A program made the position numbers and the translations under genes. A stretch of 32,933 nucleotides of DNA. Origin: Candidatus Portnoybacteria bacterium RIFCSPLOWO2_01_FULL_43_11. Its GTDB lineage: Bacteria; Patescibacteriota; Minisyncoccia; Portnoybacterales; UBA2143. Where the stretch lies: positions 1 to 32,933 of the forward strand of contig MHNE01000024.1 of the NCBI GenBank assembly GCA_001819605.1, in the 5' to 3' direction. Below are positions 8,328 to 17,580 of this stretch, one piece after another. The notes under the pieces were generated by a model. The model saw only the letters and a program-made list of their open reading frames with translations. It searched no databases and had not been told where the DNA came from. The stretch's first letter is position 1, and the number at the start of each line of letters is the position of its first letter.

Positions 8328-9356
8328 ATGAATAATTTGTCAAGCCCTATCACTTCACCAAAGGAACTTCAGGAAGACCGCAATTTAGATATTACTTTAA
8401 GGCCCCGCTCGTTTAATGAGTACGCCGGGCAGGAAAAAATCAAAGATAATTTAAAAATCCTGATTGAGGCGGCTAAAAAAAGAGGCGAGGCCGTTGAACA
8501 CCTGCTTTTATATGGAAGTTCGGGGCTTGGTAAAACGAGTTTAGCGCATATTATTGCCAAAGAGATAGGAGCCAACCTTAAAGTCACCTCAGGACCAGCC
8601 ATTGAAAAAACCGGGGACTTGGCTTCTATTCTAACTTCGCTTCAAGACGGAGATATTCTTTTTGTGGACGAATGTCATCGACTCAATAAAAACATTGAAG
8701 AGATTTTATATCCGGCCATGGAAGATTATAAGCTGGACATTATCATCGGCAAAGGGCCGTCAGCCAAAATCCTGCGGCTTGATTTGCCCCGTTTTGCTTT
8801 AATCGGCGCCACCACCCGCATTGGACTTTTATCCTCGCCATTAAGAAGCCGTTTTGGCGCCACTTATCGTTTGGATTTTTATGAACAAAAAGATATTGAA
8901 AAAATCATCAGCCGCTCGGCCAATATTTTAAACGTCCAGATTGAGCCAAGCGCTTTAAAAATTATCGCCCAAACAGCCCGGGCCACGCCGCGGGTGGCTA
9001 ACCGGCTTTTAAAAAGAGTCCGTGATTTTTGTCAGGTTAAAGGCGATGGCGTTATAAATCAAGACATTACCAGGCAAGCTCTGAAAATGCTGGAAATTGA
9101 TGAATTAGGCCTTGAACCGACAGACCGCTCTATTTTGGAAGTCATCATTAAAAAATTTGACGGCGGGCCGGTCGGTCTTCAGACTTTAGCCGCGGCCACG
9201 AGCGAAGAACAAGAAACCATTGAAGAAATCTACGAGCCCTATCTTCTCCAACTTGGTTTTTTGGCCCGCACTCCCCGCGGCCGCGTCGCCACTAAATTGG
9301 CTTATGAACACTTGGGGGTGAAATATAATCAAACGGAACAAAATAAGTTGTTATAA
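8328..9356 (+). CDS. ruvB: Holliday junction branch migration ATPase RuvB
   Basis: LRPRSFNEYAGQEKIKDNLKILIEAAKKRGEAVEHLLLYGSSGLGKTSLAHIIA, FVDECHRLNKNIEEILYPAMED, IGATTRIGLLSSPLRSRFG; ORF track extends upstream to 8250 but 8328 fits the family. Confidence 0.95.
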   Translation: MNNLSSPITSPKELQEDRNLDITLRPRSFNEYAGQEKIKDNLKILIEAAKKRGEAVEHLLLYGSSGLGKTSLAHIIAKEIGANLKVTSGPAIEKTGDLASILTSLQDGDILFVDECHRLNKNIEEILYPAMEDYKLDIIIGKGPSAKILRLDLPRFALIGATTRIGLLSSPLRSRFGATYRLDFYEQKDIEKIISRSANILNVQIEPSALKIIAQTARATPRVANRLLKRVRDFCQVKGDGVINQDITRQALKMLEIDELGLEPTDRSILEVIIKKFDGGPVGLQTLAAATSEEQETIEEIYEPYLLQLGFLARTPRGRVATKLAYEHLGVKYNQTEQNKLL

Positions 9357-9394
9357 GGCTCTAATTTTCGTAAATGCCCTTTATAGACACAGCG

Positions 9395-9428
9395 AATCCT
9401 CACAGAAACGAGGATTTATTTATTTTTT
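9395..9428 (+). terminator. Possible intrinsic terminator after ruvB
   Basis: AATCCTC (9395-9401) / GAGGATT (9410-9416) hairpin followed by TATTTATTTTTTC. Confidence 0.45.
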
Positions 9429-9471
9429 CATTTCATTGACACTCTAATTCTTCAAATGATACCATTGAGGC

Positions 9472-10011
9472 ATGTCTGGGCACTCACACTTTTCTTCCAT
9501 AAAACACAAAAAAGCCATTGAGGATAAAAAACGGGGAAAGATTTTTTCAAAGATTTCCAAAATGATTATTATGGCTGTTAAGGAAAAAGGCAAAGACCCG
9601 GAAACAAATATTCAACTGCGAGGAGCTATTGAAAAAGCCAAGGAATTTAATATGCCCAAAGATAATATAGAAAGAGCGATTAAGCGCGGAGCGGGGGAGC
9701 TGGGAGGAGAAAAATTAGAAGAATTTGTTTATGAGGCCTATGGGCCGAATGGCATGGCTTTGATTATTGAAGGGATTACGGATAATAAAAATAGAACTCT
9801 TTCTGAAATAAAAAAGATTTTAGGTCAGCATAACGGAAAATTGGCTGATACCGGAAGCGTGAAATATCTGTTTGAGAAAAAAGGCGCTGAATGGTCTCCC
9901 AAATACCCGCTTCAAATTAGTGATGAAAAAAACAAACAGCAATTAGAAAAACTTTTTGAGGCCTTGGATGAAAACGATGATGTGAATGAAATATACAGTA
10001 ATTTAAAATAA
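9472..10011 (+). CDS. YebC/PmpR-family (TACO1-like) protein, shortened
   Basis: MSGHSHFSSIKHKKAIEDKKRGKIFSKI...YEAYGPNGMALIIEGITDNKNRTLSEIKKIL...GKLADTGSVKYLFEKKG; 179 aa, shorter than the usual ~240. Confidence 0.9.
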   Translation: MSGHSHFSSIKHKKAIEDKKRGKIFSKISKMIIMAVKEKGKDPETNIQLRGAIEKAKEFNMPKDNIERAIKRGAGELGGEKLEEFVYEAYGPNGMALIIEGITDNKNRTLSEIKKILGQHNGKLADTGSVKYLFEKKGAEWSPKYPLQISDEKNKQQLEKLFEALDENDDVNEIYSNLK

Positions 10012-10109
10012 ATGTTAGAAGTGTTAGATCGTTCGCTTTGCTCACTTGTTGGAATTGTTTAATAATAAAACGGGTGATCCAATAATTCTAACATCTTCAA
10101 CATTCTAAC

Positions 10110-10577
10110 ATGACTATATTAGGCCTAGACCCTGGCACAGCGGCAACAGGGTATGGAGTCATTAAAAAACAAAGCGAATTAAGAGCCATTGATTATGGAT
10201 GTATTAGAACAAGTCCGCAATTTTCTACAGCAGAACGGCTTAAAGAAACGCATCAACAAATCGCTAAACTTATTAAAAAACATAAGCCGGATATAATTGC
10301 CATAGAAGATATTTTCTTTTTTAAAAACTTAAAGACAGCCATTAAAGTCAGCCAGGCGCGGGGCGTGGCTCTTTTATCAGCCAGCCAAGCAAAAATTCCA
10401 ATAGCCGAATTTACGCCCCTCCAAATCAAGCAAGCGGTGACTAGTTATGGCCGGGCTGATAAAGCGCAAGTTCAAAAAATGGTCAAAATACTGCTCGGAC
10501 TCAAAGAAATCCCAAAACCAGACGACGCGGCTGACGCTTTGGCCGTGGCTATTTGCTGCGCGAACACCTATAAATAG
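10110..10577 (+). CDS. ruvC: Holliday junction endonuclease RuvC
   Basis: MTILGLDPGTAATGYGVI, IAIEDIFFFKNLKTAIKVSQARG, PDDAADALAVAICC. Confidence 0.95.
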   Translation: MTILGLDPGTAATGYGVIKKQSELRAIDYGCIRTSPQFSTAERLKETHQQIAKLIKKHKPDIIAIEDIFFFKNLKTAIKVSQARGVALLSASQAKIPIAEFTPLQIKQAVTSYGRADKAQVQKMVKILLGLKEIPKPDDAADALAVAICCANTYK

Positions 10578-10588
10578 TTAATTGAATT

Positions 10589-11251
10589 ATGTCAGTAATC
10601 ACTCAATACATGGTCAATCAGGGAGTGCCCCAAGAAACGGTTATTCTTATTTTAATGCTCCCGATTGTGGCGACAATTATCGCTTTTGGCCGGCAGGTGA
10701 TCGGCATAAGGGGCTTTGGCATTTATACGCCTCTGATTATTACTTTTGCTTTTTTAGCCACCGGGCTCAAATACGGCCTGGCTATTTTTATCGTTATTCT
10801 TTTGGTCGGCACTTTAATGAGATTTTTAGTCAGATATATCCGCCTGCTCTATCTGCCGCGCATGGCTATTGTTTTAACAGCCGTGGCCTTGGCTATTTTG
10901 GCCATTTTTTTAGAAGGCGCTTATTCCGGCCGAAAAGGATTGATCGCCTCTTCTATTTTTGCCGTTCTGATTATGATTACCTTAGTGGAAAAATTCGTGG
11001 TTGTTCAGATTGAAAGAGGGGCCAGAGAAGCGATTATTTTAACTATTGAGACATTATTTCTTTCAATAATCTGTTATTGGGTAGCCGCTTCCGTTTGGTT
11101 AAGAAATTTGGTCTTTATTTATCCTTTTTGGATTATTTTTGGCGCGGTTATTATTAACATTCTTTTAGGAAAATGGACAGGATTGCGGCTTTTTGAATAT
11201 TGGCGCTTCAGAGAAGTGATTAAAAGAGTGGATTTACCCGAAAAGAAATAA
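10589..11251 (+). CDS. 7TM membrane protein of the type usually fused to an inactive transglutaminase
   Basis: Multi-TM; VGVxxRGFGIYTPLIITFAFLATGLKYGLAIF-like segment (IGIRGFGIYTPLIITFAF), LLYLPRMAIVLTAVAL; adjacent to an ATP-grasp ligase of the known partner family. Confidence 0.7.
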   Translation: MSVITQYMVNQGVPQETVILILMLPIVATIIAFGRQVIGIRGFGIYTPLIITFAFLATGLKYGLAIFIVILLVGTLMRFLVRYIRLLYLPRMAIVLTAVALAILAIFLEGAYSGRKGLIASSIFAVLIMITLVEKFVVVQIERGAREAIILTIETLFLSIICYWVAASVWLRNLVFIYPFWIIFGAVIINILLGKWTGLRLFEYWRFREVIKRVDLPEKK

Positions 11252-11254
11252 GAA

Positions 11255-12613
11255 ATGAATATGCTCGCCTTCTTAAAAAAATCCAAGTATGTTTTAGGCC
11301 TTAACGCCAGAAATCTTAATTATCTCCGGCCCTCAAATTCATTGAGGGCTATTCGTATCGCCGACAATAAACTTTTGACTAAAAAAATTTTAAGAAAAGC
11401 CAGTCTGCCGGTTCTTCAAAACTACGGCCTTATCCGGCAAATCAAAGAATTAAAAGAGTTTGACTGGTCAACTCTGCCTTCCACTTTTACCCTAAAGCCC
11501 AACTGCGGCTTGGGCGGCCAGGGTATTTTAGTCGTTTACGGCCGCAAGAAAAAATTTCCTTATCCCTGGATAAAAGCCGACGGCCGCCCGGTTAACATTA
11601 AAGATTTGGAAAATCACATTTTAAACATACTGGAAGGCACTTTTTCTTTAACCAGCTTGCCGGACATCGCTTTTTTTGAAGAAAGAATTAAATTACTTAA
11701 ACTTTTTAAGCCGTATGTTTATCGCGGCATTCCTGACATTAGAATCATTATTTATAATTCAGTGCCGGTTATGGCTCAACTACGCCTGCCCACCAAAGAA
11801 TCTTCGGGCCGGGCAAATCTGCATCAAGGAGGCATTGGCGTAGGCATTGATTTAGGCACCGGCATTACCACTACGGCTATCCATCGCGGCCGTCTTATTG
11901 AGTATGTGCCGGGCGCCAGATTACTGCTAAAAGGCCTCCAGATTCCGGAGTGGAAAGAAATTCTTAAATTGGCTATTCAAGCCCAAATAGTCTCCCGGCT
12001 GAATTTTTTGGGCGTTGACATTGCCATTGACCGGGAAAAGGGACTAATTATTTCAGAGCTTAACGCCCGGCCCGGACTCTCTATCCAAATTGCCAATTTA
12101 TCTCCTTTGGCTGACCGCCTTTTAAGAGTCAAAGGATTAAAAATTAAAAACCCTCTTAAGGGCGCGAAAATCAGCCAAGACCTTTTTGGCGGCGAAGTAG
12201 AAGAAACTCTGGAAGAAGTTTCCGGCAAAAAAGTTATTGGCATTAACGAACCGATTGAAATCCCTGACAGACAAAGCGGGAAATACCCGACTATGGCTAA
12301 AATTGATACCGGCGCTTATCGGACCACTATCTCGACCAACTTAGCTCGTCAATTGGGGTTAAACGAAGCGATGAGATACAAAAAAGTTAGAGGAGCTTTG
12401 GGACTGGAAGAACGACCGATTATTGAATTTTCTTTTATTTTAGATAAAAAATTAGTCTCAACCGAGGCTTTTATCGCTGACCGCAGTCAGCTAAAATACG
12501 ATATTATTGTCGGCCGCAAGGACTTAAAACAATTTTTGGTTGACCCAAGTAAAAATATTTTTATGTCCCAAAGGGTCTTAGAAAAAGTTAAAGAAAAAAG
12601 AGGAATAAAATAA
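11255..12613 (+). CDS. Alpha-L-glutamate-ligase-like ATP-grasp protein fused to a C-terminal RimB/'ATP-dependent zinc protease'-type (DTG-motif) domain
   Basis: TLKPNCGLGGQGILVV, GIPDIRIIIYNSVPVMAQLRLPTKESSGRANLHQGGIGVGIDLGTG, LGVDIAIDREKGLIISELNARPGLSIQIAN; C-terminal EPIEIPDRQSGKYPTMAKIDTGAYRTTISTNLA...IIVGRKDL. Confidence 0.85.
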   Translation: MNMLAFLKKSKYVLGLNARNLNYLRPSNSLRAIRIADNKLLTKKILRKASLPVLQNYGLIRQIKELKEFDWSTLPSTFTLKPNCGLGGQGILVVYGRKKKFPYPWIKADGRPVNIKDLENHILNILEGTFSLTSLPDIAFFEERIKLLKLFKPYVYRGIPDIRIIIYNSVPVMAQLRLPTKESSGRANLHQGGIGVGIDLGTGITTTAIHRGRLIEYVPGARLLLKGLQIPEWKEILKLAIQAQIVSRLNFLGVDIAIDREKGLIISELNARPGLSIQIANLSPLADRLLRVKGLKIKNPLKGAKISQDLFGGEVEETLEEVSGKKVIGINEPIEIPDRQSGKYPTMAKIDTGAYRTTISTNLARQLGLNEAMRYKKVRGALGLEERPIIEFSFILDKKLVSTEAFIADRSQLKYDIIVGRKDLKQFLVDPSKNIFMSQRVLEKVKEKRGIK

Positions 12614-12614
12614 A

Positions 12615-13124
12615 ATGAAAATGCTTATTATTGGCTCTAAAAAATCAATAGAATCTCAACAACTGAAAAAAGAAGCGGAAAAAAGAAATCATTACTTAAA
12701 AATAATGCCCTTAAATCAATTGATTTTAGGTTTTCAGAAAAATCTTTTCGTTTCCACCAAAAAAGGTCGGGATATTTCCGAATTTGACGCAATTCTTTTC
12801 CGGGCCATCAGCCGGCACATTGTTGAGGCCAAAATTATCGCCAGATATATGAAAAATAAAAATAAAATAGTTATTGACGATATTTTAGCTAAAAGCAATT
12901 ATGATTATCATAAATTTTTAATGCATACCAAATTAAAAGAATTAGCATTAACGGCCGCGAGAGCCGCTGAAATAGAGTTTGCCGGCTTAGATATTATGCC
13001 GGATAAAAACGGCCGATTAAAAGTTTTAGAGATAAACCGTTCGCCTCAATTTAAAAGATTCAGCCAAGTAACCGGCATTAATGTTGCCGAAGAAGTGATT
13101 AAGTATATTGAAAAAAAAAGATAA
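12615..13124 (+). CDS. RimK-like protein lacking the central ATP-grasp nucleotide-binding core
   Basis: N-terminal RimK-like pre-ATP-grasp region (MKMLIIGSKKSIESQQLKKEAEKRNHYLKIMPLNQLIL...DAILFRAISRH) joined directly to the C-terminal end (LTAARAAEIEFAGLDIMPDKNGRLKVLEINRSPQFKRFSQVTGINVAEEVIKYIE); 169 aa. Confidence 0.75.
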   Translation: MKMLIIGSKKSIESQQLKKEAEKRNHYLKIMPLNQLILGFQKNLFVSTKKGRDISEFDAILFRAISRHIVEAKIIARYMKNKNKIVIDDILAKSNYDYHKFLMHTKLKELALTAARAAEIEFAGLDIMPDKNGRLKVLEINRSPQFKRFSQVTGINVAEEVIKYIEKKR

Positions 13125-13127
13125 AAT

Positions 13128-14318
13128 TTACAATTTTAATCTCGAAAAATTCCTTTTGCCGACCTGAATAATCATTCCGTTTTTAATTTGAACTTCAACC
13201 CTCCAATCTTTAATAATTTGGTTGTCTATTTTTACTCCGCCTTGCTCTACTAATCTCTTAGCCTCGCTTTTGCTTGGGGCTAATTTTGTTTTTACCAATA
13301 AATCTAAAATGGGAATAATTTTATCAGTAATAATAATCTCGGACATTTCAGAGGGCAGTTCTTTATTTTTAAAAATCTTGTCAAATTCTTTCTCTGCTTT
13401 TTGCGCTACTGCCGCTCCGTGATAAAGAGCGATAATTTCTTTAGCTAAACGGGCTTTGGCATGACGAAAACTGAGCCGGCCCAAATCTGTTTCTTTTTTG
13501 AGCTCTTTAATCTCTCCTTGGGAAAGGCGGGTGCAGAGTTCAAAATAATGAAAAATTAAATCATCAGAAATAGACATTATTTTGCCGTATTGTTCATTAG
13601 CTGATTCAGTCAAACCGATATAATTTCCCAGGCTTTTTGACATTTTCTTTTTGCCGTCAGTGCCGATTAAAAGAGGGAAAAGCATTAAATCCTGTTCGGC
13701 CCGGCCCATTTTTTTCTGAAGCTCCCGGCCGGCCAAAAGATTAAATTTCTGGTCCCGGCCGCCGACCTCAACATCAGCCCTAACCATAATTGAATCGTAG
13801 GCCTGCAGTAGGGGATAAATAGTTTCATGAAAGCCAATGTCTATTCCCTTTTTTAAGCGCTGGCTAAAATCATCTCTTTCTATAATTCTCGCCAAAGTAA
13901 ACTGGCCCGCTAATTTTAAAAATTCAGCCAAATCCATTTTAGAAAACCACTGGCTGTTTTTAACAATTTCTATTTTTTTAATGTCTAAAATTTTCCCCGC
14001 TTGCTCAAAATAAGTTTTGGCGTTTTTTTCTATCTCTTCTTTAGATAAAGCCGGCCGGGTTTTGTCCCGACCCGAAGGGTCGCCCACAAGACCCGTAAAA
14101 TCGCCAATAATAAAAACGACTTGGTGTCCCAAATCCTGAAATTCTTTTAATTTCCACAAACAAACGCTGTGGCCTAAATGCAAATCCGGCGCACTCGGGT
14201 CTGCCCCGTATTTTATCCTCAATTTCCTGCCCGACCTCAATTTCTTTTCCAAACTATCTCTCTTAATAACTTCTTCCACTCCTTTGCTTAGTAAAGTCTT
14301 AATTTTGTCTTCTCTCAT
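13128..14318 (-). CDS. tyrS: Tyrosyl-tRNA synthetase
   Basis: KYGADPSAPDLHLGHSVCLWKLKEFQDLGHQVVFIIGDFTGLVGDPSGR; KKMSKSLGNYIGL; C-terminal S4-like domain. Confidence 0.93.
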   Translation of the reverse strand: MREDKIKTLLSKGVEEVIKRDSLEKKLRSGRKLRIKYGADPSAPDLHLGHSVCLWKLKEFQDLGHQVVFIIGDFTGLVGDPSGRDKTRPALSKEEIEKNAKTYFEQAGKILDIKKIEIVKNSQWFSKMDLAEFLKLAGQFTLARIIERDDFSQRLKKGIDIGFHETIYPLLQAYDSIMVRADVEVGGRDQKFNLLAGRELQKKMGRAEQDLMLFPLLIGTDGKKKMSKSLGNYIGLTESANEQYGKIMSISDDLIFHYFELCTRLSQGEIKELKKETDLGRLSFRHAKARLAKEIIALYHGAAVAQKAEKEFDKIFKNKELPSEMSEIIITDKIIPILDLLVKTKLAPSKSEAKRLVEQGGVKIDNQIIKDWRVEVQIKNGMIIQVGKRNFSRLKL

Positions 14319-14417
14319 GTCTTTACTATACCTAAATAATGCTAAAAAGAAAAGAGCCCGCTACTTTAAATCACAGCCCTTCTTGCTAAAATGGGCTGAA
14401 TTTGCCACAATTAAAAG

Positions 14418-16997
14418 GTGGTTGGAAGAATCTATTACAGAAAATTTAAAAAATCGCGAAGAACGGGAAGAAAAAGAGAGGCAATAAAGGCCGTTTTTAA
14501 ACTGGCCGGTTTTTGTTTATTTCTTTTATTTTTCTCCGGCTTGGCTGTTTTCGCCTATTTTGCCAAAGATCTGCCTGACCCGGAAAAAATCAACGAGCGC
14601 CAAGTGGTTGAATCCACTAAAATTTTTGACCGGACCGGCCAAGTCTTGCTTTATGATGTCCACGCTGAAGAAAAAAGAACTATTATTCCTTTTGAAGAAA
14701 TCCCCCAATACGCCAAGGACGCGACGGTGGTGATTGAAGACGATAATTTTTACCATCATTTTGGCTTAGACTGGAAAGGAATTATCAGAGCGGCTTTGGC
14801 TAACCTAAAAGGACAAAAATTTGCCCAGGGCGGCTCAACCATTACCCAGCAATTTATTAAAAACGCGGTTTTGACGCCTGAAAAAACTTTTGCCCGAAAA
14901 ATCAGAGAAGCTATTCTTTCTTTTGAGCTGGAAAGAAAATACTCAAAAGACGAAATTTTGAGCTTTTATCTCAATCAGGTGCCTTACGGCTCTAACGCGT
15001 ATGGAATAGAATCCGCCGCTCAAACCTTTTTTGACAAATCAGCCAAAGATTTAAGTTTGGCCCAGGCCGCGCTTTTAGCCGCTCTCCCCAAAGCTCCGAC
15101 ATATTATTCCCCTTACGGCTCTCACTTGGAAGAGTTAAAGGGCCGGCAGGAATATATTTTAGAACGAATGATTAAATTCGGCTATATTAATGAAGAACAA
15201 AAAGAGGAGACCAAAAAAGAAGAATTAAAATTCACTCTTCAAAGGCAAGCCGTTAAAGCCCCTCATTTTGTAATGTATATTAAAGAATATTTAGAGGAAA
15301 AATACGGCCAAGATTATATGGAAAGAGGCGGACTCAAAGTCTTGACCACTCTTGATTGGGACTTGCAGAAAGTCGCTGAAGAGGTGATTACCCAACGGGC
15401 GGATTACAATAAAAAAACCCATCGGGCCAATAACGCGGCTTTAACGGCCGTTGACCCAAAAACCGGCCAGGTTTTGGCCATGGTCGGGTCAGTTGATTAT
15501 TTTAACATTGAAAACCAAGGTAATTTTAATGTGGCTATTAGCCCGCATCGCCAGCCAGGATCTTCTTTTAAGCCATTTGTTTACGCCGCGGCTTTTAAAA
15601 AGGGCTTTACGCCGGAAACTATTTTATTTGATTTAGAAACAAGTTTTGGTCAATACGGCGCGGCTGGCCAAGAACAAGAATACAGGCCAAAAAATTATGA
15701 CGGCAAGTTTCGCGGGCCGCTGACAATGAAACAAGCGTTAGCTCAGTCTCTTAACGTGCCCTCGGTTAAGACTCTTTATTTAGCCGGCGTTAACGAATCA
15801 ATCAACTTAGCCCAAGATATGGGCATTACCACCCTAAAGGACAGAAAACGCTATGGCTTGTCATTGGTTTTGGGCGGCGGAGAAATTAAACTTTTAGATG
15901 AAACAGCGGCTTTTGGAGTTTTTGCCGCCGAAGGAATCAAACGCCCAATGAGCTCAATTTTAAAAATTGAAGACGCTAAAGGAAATGTTTTAGAAGAATT
16001 CCAGAATAAATCTCTCCGCGTTTTAGACGAGCAGGTTGCGAGACAAATCAATAATATTCTTTCTGACGAAGAAGCCCGGGCGTCAATGTTTGGCTCCCAT
16101 TCAAAGCTTTATTTAGCCGACCGGCCGGCCGCGGTTAAAACCGGCACCACCCAGGAATACCGCGACGGCTGGACAGTCGGTTATACTCCCTCTCTTGCGG
16201 CTGGCGTCTGGGTCGGCAACAACGACAGCTCGCCAATGCGGCAGGGAGACGGCAGTTATGTGGCGGCCCCGATTTGGAATGAATTTATGAAAAGAGCGTA
16301 TCAAACAAAAAACAAAGAACAGGAAATAATGAATGTCAATGAATTTATTTTACCTGAAAAAATAGAAGAGTTTACGCCGCCAAAACCGGCGCCGACGGAT
16401 AAATCGGTTCTTAACGGCGAACTGGCCTTTAAAAAGAAAGTAAAAATTGATAAAATTTCAGGCAAATTAGCCACTGACTTAACTCCGCCGGATCTAATTG
16501 AAGAAAAAATTTATCAGGAAGTTCACTCTATTCTTTATTATGTTGACAAAAACAATCCGGCCGGACCGTATCCGGAAAACCCGGCTGACGATCCCCAATT
16601 TCTTAACTGGGAAATCCCTGTTTTAGGATGGGCTAAAAATTCATACTGCCCTATTTGTTTGGTTTTTAATCAAAAACCGCCGACTGAATACGATAATATT
16701 CACACTGAAGAAAATCGGCCTGAAATAAAAATTATCTCGCCAAGAAACGACGAACTGATTACTCAATCTATTTTAACTATTGAGGCCGAGGCTGAAGCTC
16801 CTTTAGGCGTAAAACAGCTTGATTTTTTCTTTAACGATCAATTAGTCGGCGCGGATACGACCAAACCCTATTTAATCACTTTTAATTTTTTATCTTATCT
16901 TAATGCTTCTACTACCGAACAAACCATCAAGGTCCGCGCCTATGACAAGGCCCTAAACAGGGCGGAAGATGAGATGATTATTGAAATATATCAATAA
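14418..16997 (+). CDS. Class A penicillin-binding protein (PBP1A-like) with C-terminal Ig-like domain
   Basis: TM then VVIEDDNFYHHFGLDWKGIIRA, GGSTITQQFIKNAVL (glycosyltransferase), RQPGSSFKPFVYAAAF, SLNVPSVKTL, VKTGTTQEYRDGWTVGYTPSLAAGVWVGN (transpeptidase). Confidence 0.95.
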   Translation: MVGRIYYRKFKKSRRTGRKREAIKAVFKLAGFCLFLLFFSGLAVFAYFAKDLPDPEKINERQVVESTKIFDRTGQVLLYDVHAEEKRTIIPFEEIPQYAKDATVVIEDDNFYHHFGLDWKGIIRAALANLKGQKFAQGGSTITQQFIKNAVLTPEKTFARKIREAILSFELERKYSKDEILSFYLNQVPYGSNAYGIESAAQTFFDKSAKDLSLAQAALLAALPKAPTYYSPYGSHLEELKGRQEYILERMIKFGYINEEQKEETKKEELKFTLQRQAVKAPHFVMYIKEYLEEKYGQDYMERGGLKVLTTLDWDLQKVAEEVITQRADYNKKTHRANNAALTAVDPKTGQVLAMVGSVDYFNIENQGNFNVAISPHRQPGSSFKPFVYAAAFKKGFTPETILFDLETSFGQYGAAGQEQEYRPKNYDGKFRGPLTMKQALAQSLNVPSVKTLYLAGVNESINLAQDMGITTLKDRKRYGLSLVLGGGEIKLLDETAAFGVFAAEGIKRPMSSILKIEDAKGNVLEEFQNKSLRVLDEQVARQINNILSDEEARASMFGSHSKLYLADRPAAVKTGTTQEYRDGWTVGYTPSLAAGVWVGNNDSSPMRQGDGSYVAAPIWNEFMKRAYQTKNKEQEIMNVNEFILPEKIEEFTPPKPAPTDKSVLNGELAFKKKVKIDKISGKLATDLTPPDLIEEKIYQEVHSILYYVDKNNPAGPYPENPADDPQFLNWEIPVLGWAKNSYCPICLVFNQKPPTEYDNIHTEENRPEIKIISPRNDELITQSILTIEAEAEAPLGVKQLDFFFNDQLVGADTTKPYLITFNFLSYLNASTTEQTIKVRAYDKALNRAEDEMIIEIYQ

Positions 16998-17002
16998 ATA
17001 CG

Positions 17003-17497
17003 ATGGAAGCATTAAAATCGCAAACTGAATACCCAAAACCGACTGAAGTAGAAAAAGAAATCTCTAAAGAACAAATAGAGCGATTACCAAATTACCAAGA
17101 ACCGCCTTGTTTTTATCGGGGCCTATCAGCAAAAGACGCCTTTAAGTCTCTTTTTGGTTATTTAGAACTATGCTCAAAACCAGAGCATGACCCAATAGGG
17201 GAACGAGACAATGCCACTCTTTACGACCGTGACGCTATTGCTTTTGCTCCCACTTCTATTGATAAAAAAGGGAAACAATTTCTTTGCGCTATTGGTTTTG
17301 ATCCGGTTGATAAAATAGAAACCCTGCCTAGTCGTTTAGGTAGGACCAATCAATTAAGAATCAATGGCAAAATAAGAGCTACCGAAGTTATTATTAGGCC
17401 AGCCGGCAAAAAACAGGGCAAGCCCGGACGAACGAAATTTTTATCGCCAAAAGAGTTTTATAATTGGTATATAGAAAACATTGATTTGGGGGTATAA
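17003..17497 (+). CDS. Hypothetical protein
   Basis: Intact 164-aa ORF directly after the PBP gene and before a terminator; contains CFYRGLS, FAPTSID, RATEVII; no confident family. Confidence 0.6.
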   Translation: MEALKSQTEYPKPTEVEKEISKEQIERLPNYQEPPCFYRGLSAKDAFKSLFGYLELCSKPEHDPIGERDNATLYDRDAIAFAPTSIDKKGKQFLCAIGFDPVDKIETLPSRLGRTNQLRINGKIRATEVIIRPAGKKQGKPGRTKFLSPKEFYNWYIENIDLGV

Positions 17498-17520
17498 TAT
17501 TTTTAATTTTTCTTAAAAGC

Positions 17521-17555
17521 AAAAACCCTAAATAGTTTTACTATTTAGGGTTTTT
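17521..17555. terminator. Bidirectional intrinsic terminator between convergent genes
   Basis: Perfect 15-bp inverted repeat AAAAACCCTAAATAG / CTATTTAGGGTTTTT with 5-nt loop TTTTA. Confidence 0.85.
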
Positions 17556-17580
17556 GAGATGATTATGCTTTTTATTAGGG

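Noticed and set aside
10582-11013. + strand ORF of 143 aa
   Set aside because: Alternate frame of the 7TM gene; composition rich in Y/R/F/G with no hydrophobic pattern, whereas the 10589..11251 frame is a coherent membrane protein
14284-14487. + strand ORF of 67 aa before the PBP
   Set aside because: Overlaps the PBP N-terminus in another frame and the tyrS start; no family resemblance
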